Source: Paramecium sonneborni (lineage: Eukaryota > Ciliophora > Oligohymenophorea > Peniculida > Parameciidae). Taken from it: DNA of 64,000 nt. Made by a program: the position numbers and the translations under genes. The notes beneath the pieces are model-generated. The model did not search any database. It saw only the letters and a list, made by a program, of their open reading frames with translations, and had not been told where the DNA came from. Of the stretch, positions 1 through 12,453 are shown in pieces. How positions within the stretch are numbered: position 1 is the first letter of the stretch; each line of letters begins with the position of its first letter. The stretch lies in assembly GCA_905182985.1 (NCBI GenBank), contig CAJJDN010000002.1, positions 422,876 through 486,875 of the forward strand, in the 5' to 3' direction.

Positions 1-3000
1 TTAAAATAAATGATTTAAGAAAGAAATTAGTTGTATTTTTAAATAAAGTATGAACCTTCATTTGAGCTTTCTTAAAAATTAGAAGAAAAAATCAATAAAT
101 TAGCTAATCTAATTAAAACAATGATTTTTAACTTTAAGGAAATAGAATAAGAATATAATATTGAGATACCATTTTGTAATCAATTATTGATAGAGTTTGA
201 AAAAGGAGATCAAAGTTCACAATCTTTTGAAATTCATGAGATTAGCTTTTACTAAGGAAAATCAATCACAGAATTATTTTTATTACGAATGGATAGCATT
301 TCAAGAAAAATAAAAATATCTTAGGTTAAAAACACATATGTTGATTTTGTATGCTAAAATAAAAATTAAATAAGAACATTATTTTCTCAGAAAGAAAAAA
401 GAAATGGTACTATAGATAGATTTTTAGATGATTTATAATAGGATTAATTATTACTATTATAAGGAGAATCAGGATATGGAAAAAGTTTAGCAATTAAAAT
501 GATTGAAGAATATGTTTGGAAAAGAAATGACCCAATAAAAATTATTCCAATTATTATAAAATTATCAGAATTAAAAGATCCAATTAATAATGCAATAATT
601 GAAACTTTAAGATCTTTGAATTATAAATTAGATGCTTCTTAAATTGATTAACTTTAAAATCATATAAAATCTAATAAAATGCAAATGCTATTTATATTTT
701 AAGGTTACGATAAGTTGGGTTAAAATTTAAAACCTATTAATTTTCTTAAATCCAATAATTTAATTTAATGGAATACACCTTGTTTACCAAATACTCCAAA
801 ATATATAATTGTAACTCGAAGTGAATAATTTAAAAATATTAATCATTTGCGTTGGATTGATTAAAATGAAATTAATTATATGACTAAAAATTATTGGAAT
901 TTGAAAATTCTTCCTTTTGATTCTGATTAAATCAATCAATTTTTAATTCAATTTTAAGAAATGAGCATTAGAAATTTAGTTATGGATTTTTATTAACTTC
1001 TGTGTGAATTTCCTCATCAAGATTTACTAATTTAAAATTTCATCTCATTTTGGAAGAAAATTAATTTTAATTTTAATGAATAGAGTATAGGAAATATATT
1101 ACTTTCATAACCAATCATCAATAAATTAATAATTACATTATAATAGGATCCAAATATAAAAAATTTTAAAGGTTAAATTACTCAATAATTGTCTAATTAA
1201 TTAGCATAATTAAAATCAAGCTATTATTATAGTCGAATGTTAGAAAGTCTTCGATATGAGCAACCTATAGATAACCCATAAATTTTAAAGGTTTTTATTA
1301 ATGCTTTACCAAAATTAATTTAAAAAATGAGTGATAGTCAAAAAATAAAAAATCAGTTTTTTAATAATTATTTGTGTTAAAATTATCTAATTAATTGCGA
1401 AATTAATGAACCAATTACCTAATTAGAACAGTATTGGAATTAATTAGTTAATAGTTAATTTTTTAAATTATATAACTTAGATTATTCAGTAATAAAAGTA
1501 AAAACAATAATAAATTAATTATTTTAAAAAGATGCATCTTTGATTGAAAAAATTATTTCAGCATTTGAAAAAATTTAAATTACTCACTATGATCTATATG
1601 AAGAATATATGAATTATTATTTTGATAAATCTGTTAAAAACTATGAATTAATTGAATAAGGGATTGCTTTAACAGAATTTAGGGAAGAATAATGGAACTT
1701 TTGTTTAAATTTTGCTTAATTATTAGCATTCAATGAATTGTTTTCAATAAAATTAAATAATTTAGGAGGATCTGTAAGTGATTTGTAAATAATTTTGAAT
1801 GACGATAATTATTCAATAAAGGATACTCTTTTATCAAAAAAGTATATAAGAAATTCCATTCCATTAATTGAATAATTCTCAGTTTACTCTTTTGAAAGTA
1901 AAATAATTTAGGAATTCTTAGTTGCTAAAGCTATAATAAAATAAATTGAATTATTTGAGGTTATTCCAAATAATGAGTTATTTGATAATAGTCTTCTTAA
2001 AATGAAATAATTATCTAACTCATTTTATTATGGAACAGTAAATTTTATTGTATAAAAATTAAAATCAAATTTCTTTTTAAAGTAAAATTTAATAAAGATC
2101 ATAAAATTATCTTCAAATTATAAAGATTATTGTTAATTATCATCTAATGCCTTTTTTTTATTACTTAAATTAGATGGATTTATTAAAGGTGCAAATTTTT
2201 CAAACATTAAAATCAAAGATATTTAAATTGAGGATTGTTATTTATAAGATTGTAATATTTCTGGATCAGAATGGAATAATGTATCTATAAAAAATCTTAG
2301 CCTCTTACAAAATAACATGAAGAATATGTATTGCTCAAATTTAAATTTATCCTCTTATATTTTGAAAAATGATTTAAAATATCCTCTTTTTGTTCGTTAT
2401 TTTAAATCAGGTAAAATTTTTATCATTTACAAAGTTACAATAAAAGATTTAAAGGGAAATTTAATAATTTAGGGCAATTTTGATAAATGCTAAATTTTTG
2501 AAATATAAGATAATTTTTATATAATAACACAAAATTACTTTTTCCTTTTAAGAGAACAGAATGATGAAATTCAACCACATTAGTTTGATATTTCAAATAT
2601 CATATCAGTTACATAATTCGATTAATATATTATGCTTTTATAATTGATTACACCAAATGAGGCTAAAATTTTCTAAATCAATACCAAAAAAAAAGATATC
2701 TAATATCAACTACCAATATTAATGTAAGATATTGTGAAATACAATATTAAATAATTTTATCAAATGTAAGGTAATCTTATAGTATTTTTAACACATACTT
2801 AATAAGTATCTAGTATGCATTATTAAATAGAGGATGGATAATTATCTTTTGATAATTTGAATGTACATGCTACTTTCAGTAATAGTGATTCTATAAGTTC
2901 AATTAAATATTATGCAAACTCGGACATCACTGTTGTGACAAAATAAATGACTGATTCAAACTTAGAGTATGATATAATTTATGGAACATTTAACTAATTG

Positions 3001-5220
3001 ATTGGAAAATTTATTATAATTGAGAATCAAAAAAATTAATTCTTATATTTGAACAATTCAAATTTATAATTGATAAGTTAAGAAACCTTTAAAATTATAA
3101 GTGAGTGTGATTTAAATGAAAGTGCTTAAAATTTAAAATAAAACTAGTGTTATTTAATTAATAATGATACTATGCTTTTAACTTTTTCAGATTCCTTTAT
3201 AATTTTAAGTCTGCAACCTTTTGAAGTAATTAAATAAATTAAGTTAAAAACTAATGATCTCATAATAAATAATAAATTAAATAATTTATCAATATTAACT
3301 GAATAAGAACTCTTTTGTATTGATTTATCTTATATGAAAGATAAATAAGATAAAATTATCAATTCTGTATTCTAATTCGATATGACTTATTTTGTAAAAA
3401 ATTCCTTTAATTTTTTAGGAAAAAGGACAAATTCTTCGGATATTTATATGGGAGTGTTTAACAAAAAGGGTTTTGATTTTTAAAATTTAGGTGAGTCTGA
3501 TAATTCTAAATTTTATTTAAGTGATGATGAAAATTATGTAATAATTAATAAAAATTCTGAAACTCTCTTTTATGATCTCAAAACTAATACAAAAATGAGT
3601 TATGTTAGTTTATCTTATGATAGAATGTTATGGATTAAAGACAACTAAAATTTTTTTTATCTCTAACATGATTTTATAGAAGAGTTTAGAAATTCTGTTA
3701 TTACTGTAAAAAGCAAGATAATTAATAAATAGTCACATAGATCAATTAAATAAGTTTAGAGTACGGAAAAGAAATTATTTATAACTACAACTACAAATGA
3801 AATAATTGTGCTAAATTAATAATTCTAATAGGAATATGTTACAAATAAATTAATTATAAAAAAATATAGAGAATTTTACATAACTTTGAATGATCTAAGA
3901 TACGAAAGCAATAAAAGAAAAACTATAACAATTCTTTATGAATCTAAAAATAAAATTAAAGATTTTTGGATTTTTTCTGATACCATATTAATTAAGGAGT
4001 AAAAAGAGAATGATGAAATGACTACTTTAGTATTATTAAGCAAAAAAGACAATTCTGTAATAAATTAATAATTAATTCAAATAGATCATATTGTCTACAC
4101 AACCGATGTTATTTAAATTATAAGTAATAAAATATTATGGTTATCATATTCAGCAAAAGATTTTCATTAACTTTAATCTAATATTCTGCCTAAGAATCAA
4201 ATTTAAATGTCATCAAATAATTTAGATCAAGTAGCAATTGTCAATTCTTTTTCAGAAATTACTATTTGGAGTACATTAACATATTAAATACTTCTCTGTT
4301 TAAAAAATATAGAAATAATTTAGTATTTTAAAATAATACCCAATCGAGATTGTTAATTTTATGTTGCTGATAGAGATGTTTTAAAATTTTACCATCATAA
4401 TTAGGTTCGATTTACTATTTAATTAATAAAGAAAAGAATCTCAATTGTAACTAATACATGGGATGCTATTCATCATATATATTAAATAGAAGATGATAAA
4501 ATAACATTAAATAGTATGAATGAAGATAGTAAAATAATAAATTGGAAAAAAGTAATTTTTGAATTAGATTCCATAAGAGAGTCAATAAATTGTCTTGATA
4601 ATAAAGAATTTAGACTTATATACTTCAGTGGATAAAAATTATAACAAAGTAGTTTGGATTCATTTGATATAATTAAAAGTTTAACATTTCCAGAACCTTT
4701 CAAAGCCATTTAAATAAAATATAATATTGATTGCTCTTTAATAATTATATCGTCTAATGAAAAATTTGTTATAGTAGAGGCTTCTGGTTTAACAATTGTA
4801 AATTAAATTACTTTTAATGAAATATTTTAAGCTTCTTTTGATTATACATCTTAAATTGAAATTTTAATATAAGGAAAGTATAACTTAATTTTAAAATAAA
4901 AAAAGGAGATGCAAAACTTAATTTACAATTATTCCTTATCTTCATAAAAATTAGATTTTATTACAGAAAGTAAATATGATTTATTTATTGGATCAAATTA
5001 ATAGGGTCTTATTATTATTAATAAAAAAACTGGGAAAATTGAACTATACAATCCCATTATCATAGAAAATAAGCATAATTCTATTTCATATATAAAAACC
5101 ACAGAACATAACATAACTCTGTTGACAAAATGCTAAGTTTTTGGTAATAAATTAGAAAACTGTAATATAACTCTGAATAATCAACTAAATATAAGTGATA
5201 TTTGGAGAAACATAATTTGA
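1..5220 (+). CDS. NACHT-type P-loop protein with pentapeptide-like and propeller-like C-terminus (5' partial)
   Basis: One uninterrupted frame (TAA/TAG = Gln) runs from base 1 to a TGA at 5218-5220: at least 1,739 residues, no intron needed, and the N-terminus lies outside the window. Seen: a Walker A motif GESGYGKS near residue 154; a Walker B-like segment LFIFQGYDKLG at 694-720 in which the canonical Asp and Glu are Gln and Lys; a helical stretch ending in SKIIQEFLVA-like sequence typical of NACHT modules; a short pentapeptide-like patch (GANFSN, LQDCNISGSEW) near residues 725-765; then about 900 residues of beta-rich, degenerate propeller-like sequence. NACHT proteins are signal-responsive oligomerising NTPases, and ciliates carry many NACHT/WD fusions. 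Cellular role is not inferable. The poor Walker B suggests weak or no hydrolysis. Gene body is certain, family call is good, C-terminal fold is inference. Confidence 0.8.
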
Positions 5221-5401
5221 GATAATTTTTTTTTATATTTTACATATAACAATTTAATAATAAATAAGTTTTATTAAATTAAGTTATATACTTTTCTTCA
5301 TATATAATAAAATATTCGAATTTTTACAAAATACTAAAATAAATAAAGTTCATGAAAGTACTACAATTTAATTATTTTGAATAAGATTATTAATTTTGTA
5401 T

Positions 5402-6035
5402 ATGGCAACTAGCCCAAGTAATCCAAAAGTCTGTAATAAAATAAGAGATATAAATGTGTTGTTATCAAAATTACTTGAAATGAAAACTAAAGCTAAAATA
5501 GCAAATGAAATAGAATAAATAAAATACATCAAATCAACTAAATAAATGAGCTATATTAAATTAATAATTACTTTAGGAAATCTCAAAGTTAAAACAGATA
5601 TCACTGTTGAAGTCATAGCTGAATCACAAAATCCTGTTGAACATGAGAATACCAAAACTAAAATTTCATATTAAAAATAGTATGAAGTCCAAGCTATAAG
5701 GCAACCAAATTAGAAAATATAAAGTATATAGATAAGGGCACTTTATGTTTATAAGCAATATTTACTTTATTTTATCTTTTGAATCTCCTAGCCAACCTAT
5801 TCCAAATGAACCAAATAACTCACCCACTCCTACATATAAATATCCTTATAATACTAATTTTGCTTAAAATGATAATTTCTTACTACCAGGATAGGCAAAA
5901 AATGGAAAAAAATAAATATACAAAAATGCCTAAATAGTGGCAATAAAACATAATAAAAACAATAACCACAAAAATCCTTCATCATTTAATTTCCCTAAAG
6001 TTAGAGATATGTTTTAAAAATAATTACGATTTTGA
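5402..6035 (+). CDS. hypothetical protein, Asn/Gln-rich tail
   Basis: Begins ATG GCA ACT AGC (MATSPSNPK) at 5402 and ends TGA at 6033-6035. A 34-nt GT...TAG intron at 5680-5713 restores the frame and leaves 199 residues. The N-terminal half looks helical (INVLLSKLLEMKTKAK); the C-terminal half is rich in Asn, Pro and Lys and closes with PSSFNFPKVRDMFQKQLRF. No known domain recognised. The next gene follows within about 50 nt on the same strand, so the two could be exons of one gene with an intron I could not place. Exon frames are convincing, the intron boundary less so. Confidence 0.5.
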
Positions 6036-6080
6036 TATTTTTCAATTGATATAGAATTCTTTGTATTTTAATTAGAATGA

Positions 6081-6554
6081 GCTGATTCTAAAAGTTCAAC
6101 TAGACTTTACTCTTCAATAGAAAAACATTAAAATGTCATAATTGATTTTGTATTAGAGTTTTAAAATGTTTATGATTTAAATAAATGTAAGTCTATTTAT
6201 GATTATGAGGTTGATTTTGATCTAGGGCTGTGTTCTTCATTTTTAAATGTGTCACTTTCATCATCTTTATCACTATTAATATAAGTTGATTTTAAGAGTA
6301 ATTCTCTTATTCCTTCAGTTTCTAATTTTGATTAATTTTAAGTTTTGGAATTGTAGTATTCAAATATTGTTCTATAAAATTTATTATATCTACCATTAGA
6401 TTTTTCAGGAATAGACAAATAAAGTAGACTTACAATAAATTATAATAAAATAAGTATTCCTAAAACTTTTGATATTGAATTTTAAGAATTCATGTTATCA
6501 TAAGTTATGAAAATTTCACCTATTAAGCTTCCAAGCAACCATTATAATGAATGA
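6081..6554 (+). CDS. hypothetical protein, 5' end unresolved
   Basis: An open frame from 6081 to a TGA at 6552-6554 reads like real protein (for example IIDFVLEFQNVYDL and KTFDIEFQEFMLSQV) but has no ATG near its 5' end. A TGA at 6078 closes it upstream, so a start exon must be joined through an intron in 6036-6095; a 32-nt candidate is 6063-6094. It may instead be the 3' part of the preceding gene. Its last 39 nt overlap the minus-strand UNC93-like gene tail-to-tail. No domain recognised. Confidence 0.35.
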
Positions 6555-7146
6555 CTATTTTAATGAAGTATTATTTTACATGAAAAAAAACGCACCATAA
6601 TAAATTACTTTTTCTTGACTTTTGGAAATATTAGATAAGTAAAATAGCATAGTGAATAGCTATATAGATTGCATTAAACCAGCAATTATGGATACTAAAA
6701 GTGCATATAAATATATTATAGCTTTATTACAGCCAGGAGATAAAGAATTTTTACATAAACAAGCATAAGGTGCTGGTGTTAAGAATACTATTGGACTGAG
6801 AGATGCTGTTAATAATATAAATCTGAATTTCATTTTGCCAATTATATTAGGTAAAAATCTAAGGCTTAAAGGTCCTACCAATTAAAAGAGAAACCATCTA
6901 ACAATAATTCTACATATTAAATTACTAAAAATTAGCTAAGTTTAATGATGCATAATCTAAATTAGAAAGGCTTTCTGAGAAAGAATAAATGTAAGCACAT
7001 GTCAAAAATATTTTACCACAAATATTAAACGATCCAAATAGTAGTTAGATAAGGCAAACATAAATAACTAACCATAATGTTTTTTAAGAACTTTTTTCTC
7101 TATCCTTCAAACTTTTTTTGTAAATTTTAAATTCTGATTCATTCAT
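6516..7146 (-). CDS. UNC93/MFS-like membrane protein, N-terminal half only
   Basis: Starts ATG at 7144-7146 (MNESEFKIYKK; an in-frame ATG at 7170-7172 is an alternative) and stops at 6516-6518. A 28-nt intron at 6898-6925 is required. The 200-residue product has about five or six hydrophobic segments: LWLVIYVCLIQLLFGSF, FQWFLFQLVGPLSLRF, FRFILLTASLSPIVFL and IIYLYALLVSIIAGLMQSI. The last segment followed by YYGAFFFMQNN resembles the first half of UNC93-type proteins (small-residue helix, Gln, then Y-x-G-x-F). UNC93 proteins normally have about 450 residues and 11-12 helices. This one stops halfway, and the sequence beyond is occupied by a + strand gene, so it is a half-size paralogue or a truncated relic. 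Family placement is inference by motif pattern. Confidence 0.45.
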
Positions 7147-7221
7147 ATTATTAAAATTATATAAAATTGCATAATCAACAATAAATTTTGTCAACAAACT
7201 ACTTTTATTTCTACTGTTATA

Positions 7222-7468
7222 TCAAGTTTTCATTAAAATTTAACTTAACTAATTTTTTTCAATCTATTCTTTCAATCTCACATTTTCATTCCATAACAAT
7301 TTATTCTACAAAACTTCATGATTCTTTATTCCCTCTTTATTGAATTTCATAATAACCTTAAATATATAAATTTAATATATTTTTAGATCTCTTTATTTTC
7401 TCTATCTGTTACGTTTTATCTTTTTTTAAATATTCTTTTAATATTTAAGGATATTAATCACTATTCAT
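7222..7468 (-). CDS. small Lys/Gln-rich hypothetical ORF
   Basis: Reading from ATG 7466-7468 (MNSDQYPQILKEYLKKDKT), a putative 22-nt GT...AAAG intron leads to NHEVLQNKLLWNENVRLKEQ and a TGA at 7222-7224, giving about 74 residues with coiled-coil character. It sits between two better supported minus-strand genes with about 75 nt on the UNC93-like side. The intron acceptor is not the usual TAG. This may be a real small gene or a remnant. Confidence 0.25.
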
Positions 7469-7606
7469 GAATTTTTATCTATGAAATATAATAATCTAAT
7501 AAATTTTCAGATAATTTTAGACAAAATTAATATCTTAAAGGAGTATAGAATAATCACTTTTCTAATTTTATTGACCAGATACTTTTAAATATTGGAAATA
7601 AATGTA

Positions 7607-8345
7607 TCAAAATATGATTAAGCTTTAATTTTTTTATATTAGATTTATTAACTACTTAATAATCTTATTATTAATCTCTGAAAATTTTAATGCATATTCA
7701 AACATCTTATTATATCTTAAATAATTTGATGAGTTAGTATAATTTGGAATCAACCTTTTTTTTAATCAGAACCATTTTGAGTCTTATAATTTTTGTAATA
7801 GTATAATTTTCAATATATAATGTACAAAGAAATAATCTATCTATTGTTTACATTATAGGCAATTCCCTTTATTAGAATTACTTTTTATATTATTCAATCT
7901 TTGGTGTGATACCACGCTTATGGCATATTCTTATTAATGATACTTCGTACATAATAAAATTTTACACTAGCTTATTAAATTAATTTTCTTCTTCTATTTC
8001 TAAATTTAGAAATATATCTTACATATGCGATATTTTAAAAATATGTATCAAAATATTAATTAAATTGGAGAATAAATTATTTTAAATTTGTTTCACTTTT
8101 TAGTAGTAATCTTGTGTTTAGTTAGAATCATAGCATTATTTGTATTTTAAGTTAAGTATACCCCTAAATATATTCCAATACCTATTTATTTGGGCTATAC
8201 ATTTTAATTTTTTCTTTGTTTATTTCTGATGTCTCATCTTAATTTTCTTATTAATACACTTATTATATAAATCATCTCTAAATTCAAGAATTTATATATA
8301 AGAAATCAAATAGAATAAATCTTAGGAGAATAATTTTTTTGACAT
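7607..8345 (-). CDS. hypothetical basic protein, intron structure unresolved
   Basis: From ATG at 8343-8345 (MSKKLFSQDLFYLI) a long TGA-free frame encodes a Lys/Gln/Asn-rich, mostly helical protein (QDIFLNLEIEEENQFNKLVQ, PIMQTIDRLFLCTLYIEN). Near 7750 the coding signal moves to another frame (PNYTNSSNYLRYNKMFEYAL), close to an A8 run, and ends at TGA 7607-7609. Either an intron or a one-base indel in the homopolymer lies at the switch. No domain recognised. Frames on both sides are convincing; the junction is not. Confidence 0.4.
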
Positions 8346-8566
8346 TTATTATAATTGATAAATGAGTTAATTTATTTTTTATTTAAATTATACTATTGAA
8401 AAATTTAAGTAAATCTACTTTTTTTAATTGATTACAAAGCATCCTTATTTTGAAATTTTATCATTAAATTAGGATTTTTTTAAGTTTTAGACATTAATAA
8501 AAAACCAAAATTTATTTATAATATAATTTAAAATAAAATAAAGAATAGAGTTAATGTTAATGTTAA

Positions 8567-9529
8567 TCAATTTTTATATATCTAAAATTTAATTGAATTT
8601 TTATCTTTTGTAATTAAAACTTTGTTATTTTCAAGAGCCTTAAAAATGACAACTGAATCATCAAAATTTTATTTTTTAATTAACTCTCCTTTTTCCCAAT
8701 CCCATAATGATATACAACCTTTTTTTTAAAAAAGATTATTTTAAGATATTGCTATAAGATTAGAATCAGGAATAAAATCTATGTTGACTAAACTTACAGA
8801 AAAGAGATCCAATTATCTGAGAATAATTTGAATTTCAACATTCAGTAATATTAAAGAATTAGAAGCTTTTCTATAAGCAAATAGTAAAGAACTACTTTTA
8901 GTATGATAATCTAAATAATTAAAACCATCTTTAAATTGAAATCTTCTCACAATCTACAAACTTTTATAATTCCATAGAATTAATCTTTCATCTGAAGTAG
9001 CTACTGCTAAAGAGTTATTTGATTGTGATAATGCCAACGCTTAAATTTCATTTATTTATTATTCTTGTGTCGAAATCTTTTATAATAAAGTAAACTCTTC
9101 TAAACTCCATAGACATAAATAATCATAAGAAGCAGTTGATACAAGCAATTTCTCTTATTTTTAAATATGAATTTCATCCACAAAATATAAATGTCCTTTT
9201 AATATCTGCAATTTTTTATTAGCATCATTCATGCACATCACAATTATATCTTCTGCTAAACCATAAACAATCAAAAATTATCCTTTTTAAGAAAACTTAA
9301 TTGATTTTAAATAATCTGTAGGCAATACAAATTGTTACTCTTTTTCAGCTGTAGAAGCTGAATATAAATGAAGGATTGGATTTGATTTTTTCGAATTTTA
9401 CTATTTTTATGTTCCCATTATAAGGGCAATTTTATTAATGTTTAAATTAACATCACAAATAGCTGAGCCATCAATTGAAGTGTTATGTAATATTTTTAGA
9501 TTTTAATAGATTTAGTCAAAGACTTCCAT
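8567..9529 (-). CDS. WD40-type beta-propeller protein
   Basis: A single frame from ATG 9527-9529 (MEVFDQIYQNLKIL) to TGA 8567-8569 gives 320 residues with no intron. Repeated GH...WD-like units are visible although GH and WD are often degenerate: LQILKGHLYFVDEIHI ... YDYLCLWSLEEF, NNSLAVATSDERLILWNYKS, LDLFSVSLVNIDFIPDSN. The size suits one propeller. WD40 propellers are interaction platforms and no specific partner can be named. Gene call is strong; the family call rests on repeat spacing. Confidence 0.7.
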
Positions 9530-9704
9530 AGTAAATAAATATTTTAAAAATTAATTAATTTAATATATAAAATAATAAAAAAGTAAATAAACTTCTATAT
9601 CAATAAAAAGGAAATGAAGTTAATATAATTAAGAATAGAAGTACCATATTATTAAATTAATCTACTTGAAGAAAATAATATTTTTAAGTATGTTTTTCAT
9701 AATT

Positions 9705-9976
9705 TCATTTATTAATGTTGACTAATTATTGTCCTTTAAGTTCATTGTTTTCTTGAACCTTCGGAGGTTTGTTTGATCCGTTTTTTCCTAAATGAAGAAG
9801 GTTTCCACCTGCATTAACTATTCCTGAGCCAGCCCACCATATTCCGTATCCAACTGAATTAACTGTACCTGTTACTACGTTTTTAGTTCCACTTGCTATT
9901 GTAATTGTACTTAAAAACCTAATTTGTTAATTAGACCGGTGGATTTAGGATTTGGATCTTCATCAAAGTTATTCAT
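9705..9976 (-). CDS. small protein with a Gly/Val-rich hydrophobic segment
   Basis: Starts ATG 9974-9976 (MNNFDEDPNPKSTGLINKL), has a 23-nt intron at 9896-9918 (GTTTTT...AATAG) and stops at 9705-9707, giving 82 residues. After the acidic/Pro N-terminus comes a Gly-, Val- and Thr-rich stretch with a Trp pair (SVGYGIWWAGSGIVNAGG) that could insert in or lie on a membrane, then a polar tail. Codon choice is more GC-rich than the surroundings, which usually marks a conserved coding sequence. Family not recognised. Confidence 0.6.
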
Positions 9977-10026
9977 TTTTTTTAAGTTTTTTTTATTAAT
10001 AAATTAAATTAATTAAAATTATTATA

Positions 10027-11396
10027 TCAGGCACTGATTATCTCCTCTAATTGATGCTATATTTATATTTTTCAATACATTAATTTTATTAAGAAATTAT
10101 CTATCTTATGAACTAGTTGAATCTATAAGTAATTAAATTTCTGAGAATGGATGATCTACATTACTCTATATTAAACAATACTTAACTAATTAATCAATCA
10201 AACCAGAGTTTACAGCTATTTAAATACATAATATTATAAACCTTTAAGTATAGCATTCATTAATTATAAACATCTCAACTTTTCCCTTGGATAACTCATA
10301 TATTCTATTTTGTCTAATTCATTTAAGGCTTCATTGATTCTTATTAATTATTAAGGATTAAATTCTGGAATCTCTAAATATTTGTGTAATTCACTTATGA
10401 ACTAAGAATTATTTCTATCAATTTTCTTAGATCTGAATTATTCATTTTATTATTTAAACATGTTTTAATATTGTGGCAAAATGTAATGAGAAAGCTTTAA
10501 ATAAAAGTATTTTTCAATCGATATTTTACAATAAGGCATTATTTAGGTCGTTTCTTATTTACCAAAATTGAAGGACTAAAATAATGTTTCAACAATTTAA
10601 TTTATAAATGCATTTAATTGTTAAACATTTTATTTTATGTTTGTTTAATCACTAACTAGATTATTTTATAATTTTTGTATATATTCTGCTACTTTTTTTC
10701 CTAAACCATAATTTGAAGCACATAACAATTTATGAAACATATAGTAAGCACTTGTTTCTAAATAGTATGGATTCTAATTTACAGGATTTTCTATTTCCTC
10801 AGAAACATTTACAATTGCAACAAATTCAGATGCTTCATTCATCATATTTTAATCTTAAGTTTTCTTATTACGCAATTTATCAATTTTAGATAAGAAATAA
10901 GTAATTAATTCTGAATTTTCATCATAATGTCCAGTGATCCCTCTTATTGATATTACTCTTACACATTTGACTTAATTTGTATCAATTTATATTTTAACTA
11001 AACATATTTACTCAAAAGTATTTTCTTAAATGCAAATCATTCTTTTTAATGTATTCTTTACAACAGCTACATTTTCCTTTATAGCTATGATTTAATTTGA
11101 ATCTTTCTCCAAAATTTAATATTATCTATTTTGATAATTTGAATTCTTTACTTCTTTTTTGTGCAACTTATAAATAAGTCAAGGATATGACTTGTAGAAA
11201 CTTAGAATGGTAATTCAATAATCGAGTTTGGTTGATTTATCATTAGTAATTTTATATTTATATAAATTAATCTAAATTCGTAAGTTTATGAAATTTTAAA
11301 AGTATAATTCAAAGTTTGAAAGTAATAATCTTAAGGTATTTTATAATATTCATCTTATATAAGAGCTAAATTAGGTTGATAGAGTTTGAATTACAT
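10027..11396 (-). CDS. VPS9-domain protein (Rab5-family GEF type)
   Basis: ATG at 11394-11396 (MQFKLYQPNLALIQDEYY), TGA at 10027-10029. Introns of 22 nt (10057-10078), 26 nt (10216-10241) and probably 35 nt (11167-11201) give 428 residues with the frame closing exactly. The C-terminal third matches the VPS9 pattern: INEALNELDKIEYMSYPREK, then LRCLQLMNAILKAVNSGL, then QLVKYCLIQSNVDHPFSEIQ, ending in HQLEEIISA. VPS9 domains exchange nucleotide on Rab5-type GTPases in endocytosis. The N-terminal half is not recognised and its first intron is the least certain. In 11025-11090 an overlapping frame also looks protein-like (see findings). The VPS9 call is by motif arrangement. Confidence 0.6.
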
Positions 11397-11644
11397 TTTA
11401 CTCTACAAATTTATTTAATGATTACAACAAAATATATATTTTATGTTAAAATTTATTACCTAAGTTTATAATAATAAAACTCATAAATTAATTGATCAAG
11501 ATTTAAACATTTATAAAACATATCAACCCTAACATCAAATATTTTAGTAATTTAAAGTAATCTTTTAAAATTCAATGATATTAAGAATTTGATAAAGTTA
11601 TGAAAAAAATTATTCTTTTTATTAATAAATTTTTGTCAGTTAAA

Positions 11645-12270
11645 ATGTCTAGCACTAAATTAAGAAGATTAAGTTTATTAGAGGGGGAAGGATCAAAATT
11701 AAAAAGATTTAATGTCCTCTATCCAAAAACAATAATTTAATAGCACGTTTTAGATATTAAAAGAGAAAAGGAACGTAAAAAATAAAAGAGATTAGAATTA
11801 CAAGAATAATAGTAAATATTTATGGGTTAAGTAGAAAGAATACAATTTTGTCAACATGTAAAAAGAGCGTTGGTTCATCAATTAAATCTAAATAGAGTTA
11901 AAGAAGATTAATAAGTTCAATGAATAATCACTTACTGGCTTTTAAGACTCCAACTTCAAGGTTATCTGATTATAACACTCGTATTTCATCTAGGCTTTCA
12001 TCAAACTCTCATTATGAAGGAATGAAACAAATATTTCTAAAAACTAATTTCAAGCGACCTAAATATTAGGAATAATAATTGATAATTGTTGATCCTTATA
12101 TAGAAAATAAAGAAAACTTTTCTAATGTTTACAATCTGAGACCAAATCGAACAATTGATAAATTAGTTACAGACAGAAAAAAAAGTTATAGTACTAATAA
12201 GAATTTTCTACTAAAGTCTCCTAAATCACATACAACTTTACTGAGTGTAAGATCTCTAAATTTTTTATGA
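11645..12270 (+). CDS. hypothetical basic Ser/Lys-rich protein
   Basis: ATG at 11645 (MSSTKLRRLSLLEGEG) in one frame; the 3' part (HYEGMKQIFLKTNFKRPKYQ ... LSVRSLNFL) is in another and ends at TGA 12268-12270. An intron of length 2 mod 3 near 11810-11870 is required; a 35-nt GTAGAAAG...AAAAAG segment or a 20-nt GTAAATAT...TTAAG segment would work. About 196 residues, strongly basic, with several Ser-rich stretches and no domain recognised. Start and stop are firm, the intron is not. Confidence 0.5.
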
Positions 12271-12453
12271 AGTGCTAGTTCTATATTTGTAAATTATATC
12301 TTTAATGATTTTTAAATAAATATATTATTTTCAATTTTTGATAATAAAAAATGTATAGATAATATATCTACATCTTATAGTTTTAGTTAATTGGTAAATT
12401 ATAAATGAATTTAGTGATGCCAAAATATAATTAAGGCATTTTAAAACAAATAA

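Noticed and set aside
4482..4709. Minus-strand standard-code ORF inside the NACHT gene
   Set aside because: It is antisense to a continuous, motif-bearing + strand frame and has a composition typical of antisense AT-rich DNA.
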